DNA of 8,183 bases, from assembly GCA_017643325.1 (NCBI GenBank), contig JAEPNS010000135.1:1-8183 (forward strand), read 5' to 3'. Below are positions 5,576-8,183 of the stretch, in pieces. The position numbers and the translations under genes were made by a program. Below the pieces are notes generated by a model. That model saw nothing but the letters and a program-made list of their open reading frames with translations, made no database searches and had not been told where the DNA came from. The stretch comes from Alphaproteobacteria bacterium (GTDB taxonomy: Bacteria; Pseudomonadota; Alphaproteobacteria; UBA6615). How positions within the stretch are numbered: the first letter of the stretch is position 1; every line of letters starts with the position of its first letter.

Positions 5576-6846
5576 GCGAGCGCGTTGCTATCGATTGTCC
5601 GGTCGTTGCCGAGACGCCCGCCGACCGGGCGCATTTCTTCGGCTTTCACGACGTCACGCCGTGGAACCCCGCCGGGGATGCCCTGGTCGTCCTGCGTTGC
5701 GATCCGGCGTTGCGAGACCTCCCGGACGGCGACGAAGCGGAGGTCTGCGTCTGGCGGCCCGGCGACGCACCTGCGCCGGAACCGGTCGGCACGACGACAG
5801 CCTGGAACTTCCAGATGGGTGCCCGGGCGCAGTGGCTGCCGGACGGGCGCCTCGTCTACAACGTCGTGGACAAGGGGAAACTCGGGGCGATCCGGGTCGC
5901 GGAGGACGGACGCGATCCCGAGCGGCTTCCTTTTGCCGTCGGCGCCATCGACGGTGCGGGCCGCCAGTCGCTCGCGCCGCACTACGGCCGCCTCGCACGA
6001 CACTGGCCGGCCTATGGCGTGCCGGGCACGGTGTCGCCGTCGATGGACGAACCGGTTCCCGACGACGACGGCCTGTGGCGGCTCGATCTGGAGACCGGTG
6101 ACGTGGACCTGTTCCTGTCCGTCGCCCGGGTCGCGGCCTTCCAGCCGCTCTCGGTGCCGCCCGACATTCCGCATTTCCTGACCCATCCGCTCTACAGCCC
6201 CTCGGGCGCGCGCGTCGCATTCCTGCACCGCTTCCTGACCGCGGACCGGGCGACCTACACCCGCCTCGTCGTCGCCGACCGCGACGGGTCCAGCCTGCGC
6301 ATCCTGGCGGAGGAGAAGGTCAGCCACTTCTGCTGGCGCGATGACGACACAATTCTCGTCTGGGCGCGGCAGATGGCCGGCGCGATCGCGGCTGCGCGCC
6401 GCCATGGCTGGCTCGCGTCTCCGCTGCTGCGCCCGGCCCTGCGCCTTGCGCGGCGGATGAAGGGCTCGATGAAACAGACGCTCACGCGCGAGCATTACTT
6501 TCTCGTCCCGGTCGACAATCCCGACGGCCGCCGGGTGGTCGGCCGCGAGGTGCTGCCGGTCGACGGCCACCCGATGTACCGCCCCGGCGATCCGAACCTG
6601 TTCGTCACCGACACCTACCCGGACGACACCCGCCGCCAGGCGCTGATGCTGTTCGAGATGGATGCGGCCCGGCGGATCGATATCGGCTCGTTCCTGTCCG
6701 ACACGTCGGTCGGCGACGGCGACATCAAGTGCGACCTGCATCCGCGCTGGAGCCGTAACGGAACGCATGTGAGCGTCGACACCACCCGCAACGGCGTGCG
6801 CCAGTCGGTGATCGTCGACGCGGGCCCGGCGCTGGCGACGGCCTGA
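5572..6846 (+). CDS. TolB/PD40-like beta-propeller protein, function unknown
   Basis: A 424-residue protein without signal peptide or clear transmembrane helix, so apparently cytosolic. It opens with HFFGFHDVTPWNPAGDAL (21-38), a propeller entry motif. It then shows repeated WD40/PD40-like strand patterns: QWLPDGRLVYN (87-97), HPLYSPSGARVAFLHR (205-220), HFCWRDDDTILVWA (252-265), HPMYRPGDPNLFVTD (333-347) and HPRWSRNGTHVSVD (390-403). Four of these begin with His (H205, H252, H333, H390). Similar His-led blades occur in oligogalacturonate lyase (PL22), where His and Gln residues hold a metal in the central channel; the comparison is from memory and the match is distant. Between blades lies an Arg/Ala/Leu-rich, probably helical insert (about 266-304). 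Proteins of this kind are, as I recall, found in glycan clusters as hypotheticals. It starts by ATGA overlap with GT2 and has only a weak ribosome binding site; an upstream in-frame ATG at 5470 lies inside GT2 and is unlikely. It may bind or process a glycan intermediate, but no activity can be assigned. Confidence 0.85.
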   Translation: MSERVAIDCPVVAETPADRAHFFGFHDVTPWNPAGDALVVLRCDPALRDLPDGDEAEVCVWRPGDAPAPEPVGTTTAWNFQMGARAQWLPDGRLVYNVVDKGKLGAIRVAEDGRDPERLPFAVGAIDGAGRQSLAPHYGRLARHWPAYGVPGTVSPSMDEPVPDDDGLWRLDLETGDVDLFLSVARVAAFQPLSVPPDIPHFLTHPLYSPSGARVAFLHRFLTADRATYTRLVVADRDGSSLRILAEEKVSHFCWRDDDTILVWARQMAGAIAAARRHGWLASPLLRPALRLARRMKGSMKQTLTREHYFLVPVDNPDGRRVVGREVLPVDGHPMYRPGDPNLFVTDTYPDDTRRQALMLFEMDAARRIDIGSFLSDTSVGDGDIKCDLHPRWSRNGTHVSVDTTRNGVRQSVIVDAGPALATA

Positions 6847-6847
6847 G

Positions 6848-8035
6848 ATGCCGGAAAGCCGACAGGAACGGCCGTACCGGCTGGGTCTCGTCGCCCAGTT
6901 CCCGATCCACTACCACCTGCCGCTCTACCGGGCGCTCGCCGAAGATCCCGATATCGACCTGCAGGTTCTGTTCATGCAGCGCGGATGGTCGTCGTCGGGA
7001 TACGATCCTGAAGTGGACTCGGTCGTCGAGTGGGGCGTCGACAAGTTCTCGGGCTATCCGCACCGGGTTTTCCCCAACGTCAGCCCGCGCCGCGACGGGA
7101 CGGGGTTCTGGAAGTTCGTGAACCCGGGCCTTATCGGCCATGTGATGGCGGGGCCGTACGACGGGATCTACATCCACGGCCACAACCATTTCAGCCATGT
7201 CGCGTGCGCGCTTGCCGCGAAGCTGGGGTTCAAGAGGCTGGTCCTGCGCACCATCTCGAACAACCTCGGGACGCGCGCCTTCAGGGTGCGCGCCCTGCGC
7301 CAGCTTCTCTACCGGCCGCTGTACTGGCTGTTCGACCGCTTCCTCTACACCGGCGCGGCCCAGCACCAGTACTACCGGGACTTCGGCGTTCCCGAACGCA
7401 AGCTGGTCCATGCGCCCCACATCGTCGACAACGCCTACTTCCGCGATGCCGCCGCGCGGCTGGAGGGCGAGCGCGCGGCGCTCAAGGAGAAGTTCGGGAT
7501 CCCGGCGGGGAACAATGTGCTGCTGACGGTCGCGAAGATCCGGCCCGTGAAGAATCCGATCATGCTTGTCGAGGCGTTCGCCGAGGCCGCGCCCGACGGC
7601 TGGACGCTTCTCTGGGCGGGCAGCGGCGAGATGGAGGCCGAGGTGCGCGCCGCGGCAAAGGCGAGCGGCGCCGACGTGGTGTTCGGGGGTTTTCTGGACC
7701 AGACCCGGGTGCCGGATGCCTATGCCGTGGCGGACCTGTTCGCGCTTTCGTCCTGGACCGAGACCTGGGGTCTCGTGGTGAACGAGGCCCTCAACTTCGG
7801 CCTGCCGAGCGTCGTTACCGACGGGGTCGGCTGCGCGCCGGATCTTGTCGAGCACAAGACCGGCCTCGTCGTCCCGGCCGGCGACACGACCGCCATGGCG
7901 GACGCCTTGCGCCGCCTCATGACGGACGACGGGCTGCGCGCGACATATGCCGCGGGCGCGCAGCGGCTGATCTCCGGCTGGGGTGTCGACGAATATGTTG
8001 CGGGGCTGAAACGCGCGCTCGGGATTGTCAGCTGA
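6848..8035 (+). CDS. Glycosyltransferase family 4 (GT-B fold), last operon gene
   Basis: A 395-residue GT-B glycosyltransferase of normal family length. The N-terminal half starts LGLVAQFPIHYHLPLYRAL (12-30), with the usual aromatic/Pro/Leu-Tyr-Arg acceptor-side pattern. The C-terminal half shows LLTVAKIRPVKNP (225-237), with donor-phosphate-binding basic residues expected among K230, R232 and K235. WAGSGEME (256-263) and VFGGFLDQTRVPDAYAVADLFALSS (as separate short motifs within 278-302) follow. The EX7E pair is E305/E313 in ETWGLVVNE, then ALNFGLPSVVTDGVG (314-328). The enzyme should add a sugar to the lipid-linked unit in the cytosol; it is not closely similar by eye to the first GT4 of the operon, so a separate linkage is likely. 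ATG 6848 follows the propeller stop after one base, without a strong ribosome binding site, which implies translational coupling. The stop overlaps the opposite-strand gene by 8 bases. Confidence 0.94.
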   Translation: MPESRQERPYRLGLVAQFPIHYHLPLYRALAEDPDIDLQVLFMQRGWSSSGYDPEVDSVVEWGVDKFSGYPHRVFPNVSPRRDGTGFWKFVNPGLIGHVMAGPYDGIYIHGHNHFSHVACALAAKLGFKRLVLRTISNNLGTRAFRVRALRQLLYRPLYWLFDRFLYTGAAQHQYYRDFGVPERKLVHAPHIVDNAYFRDAAARLEGERAALKEKFGIPAGNNVLLTVAKIRPVKNPIMLVEAFAEAAPDGWTLLWAGSGEMEAEVRAAAKASGADVVFGGFLDQTRVPDAYAVADLFALSSWTETWGLVVNEALNFGLPSVVTDGVGCAPDLVEHKTGLVVPAGDTTAMADALRRLMTDDGLRATYAAGAQRLISGWGVDEYVAGLKRALGIVS

Positions 8036-8183
8036 CGGCCCGGTAAACGTGGTGCGCCCATCCGCGCAGGCCGCGTTCGCCCGAATCGCCCGCCCGGTCC
8101 CGGACCCAGTCACGCACGGGGATCGCGAACCCGGTCTTCGGGCGTTCCCGGACGGCGCGCGGCAGGGCATCGCCGGCCGCCGC
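8028..8183 (-). CDS. asnB: Asparagine synthase-like amidotransferase, C-terminal fragment (5' partial)
   Basis: On the minus strand an open frame enters from the right edge and ends at TGA (8030-8028) after 51 codons. The stretch LPRAVRERPKTGFAIPVRDW (fragment residues 7-26) has the Arg-x-Lys-x-Gly-Phe-x-x-Pro-Val/Ile-x-x-Trp pattern near the C-terminus of glutamine-hydrolysing asparagine synthases, and the remaining GLRGWAHHVYRAVS fits the family's closing helix. The catalytic glutaminase and ATP-pyrophosphatase domains lie outside the window, so activity cannot be judged. In polysaccharide clusters such proteins are often proposed to amidate a sugar carboxylate (for example WbpS-type genes); plain asparagine synthesis is equally possible. 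There is no start codon inside the window in this frame, so it is easily missed. It overlaps the last operon gene tail-to-tail. Confidence 0.77.
   Translation of the reverse strand, partial: AAAGDALPRAVRERPKTGFAIPVRDWVRDRAGDSGERGLRGWAHHVYRAVS

Noticed and set aside
5512..6768. A 418-codon minus-strand frame opposite the propeller gene
   Set aside because: No recognisable motif, Arg/Val/Asp-heavy shadow composition, and the opposite strand shows a coherent repeat protein with operon coupling.
6725..8170. A 481-codon minus-strand frame opposite the last GT4
   Set aside because: Antisense shadow of a clear glycosyltransferase. At its 5' end it is in a different frame from the asparagine-synthase-like fragment, which has a recognisable motif.

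Overview
The window is an accessory polysaccharide-biosynthesis locus from a high-GC bacterium. The GC-dominated third codon positions, compact operons with ATGA start/stop overlaps and the sequence style of the enzymes suggest an alphaproteobacterium (Rhodospirillales-like is a guess). No rRNA, tRNA, phage, IS or CRISPR sequence is visible. Coding density is near total: the largest non-coding gap is 140 bases.

Layout. (1) 1-780, plus: the C-terminal part of a multi-pass membrane protein of the Wzx/lipopolysaccharide-flippase type, cut by the window edge. (2) 787-1767, minus: galE, UDP-glucose 4-epimerase, convergent with the flippase gene and only 6 bases from its stop. (3) 1768-1907: the only real intergenic region. 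It separates galE from the divergent operon, must hold the start signals of both, and contains an imperfect dyad just before the first operon gene. (4) 1908-8035, plus: a five-gene operon of a GT4 glycosyltransferase, a Wzy/O-antigen-ligase-like membrane protein with an unusual Pro/Arg/Gly-rich tail, a GT2 glycosyltransferase, a beta-propeller protein of unproven function, and a second GT4 glycosyltransferase. Three of its junctions are ATGA overlaps if a possible 25-codon ORF in the first gap is counted, and one is a single-base gap. (5) 8028-8183, minus: the C-terminal 51 codons of an asparagine-synthase-like amidotransferase, overlapping the last operon gene tail-to-tail by 8 bases.

How the genes fit together (inference from families): GalE would supply UDP-galactose or UDP-GalNAc. 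The two GT4 enzymes and the GT2 enzyme would assemble a repeat unit on a lipid carrier at the cytoplasmic face. The flippase would move it across the inner membrane and the Wzy-like protein would polymerise or ligate it. The asparagine-synthase-like protein may amidate a sugar acid, as proposed for such genes in other O-antigen clusters. The priming transferase and the export proteins (Wza/Wzc type) are not in the window and probably lie outside it.

The least explained items are the propeller protein, which has blade-initial histidines and resembles the oligogalacturonate-lyase fold class but has no secretion signal, and the cationic proline-rich tail of the Wzy-like protein, whose last codons double as the ribosome binding site of the next gene.
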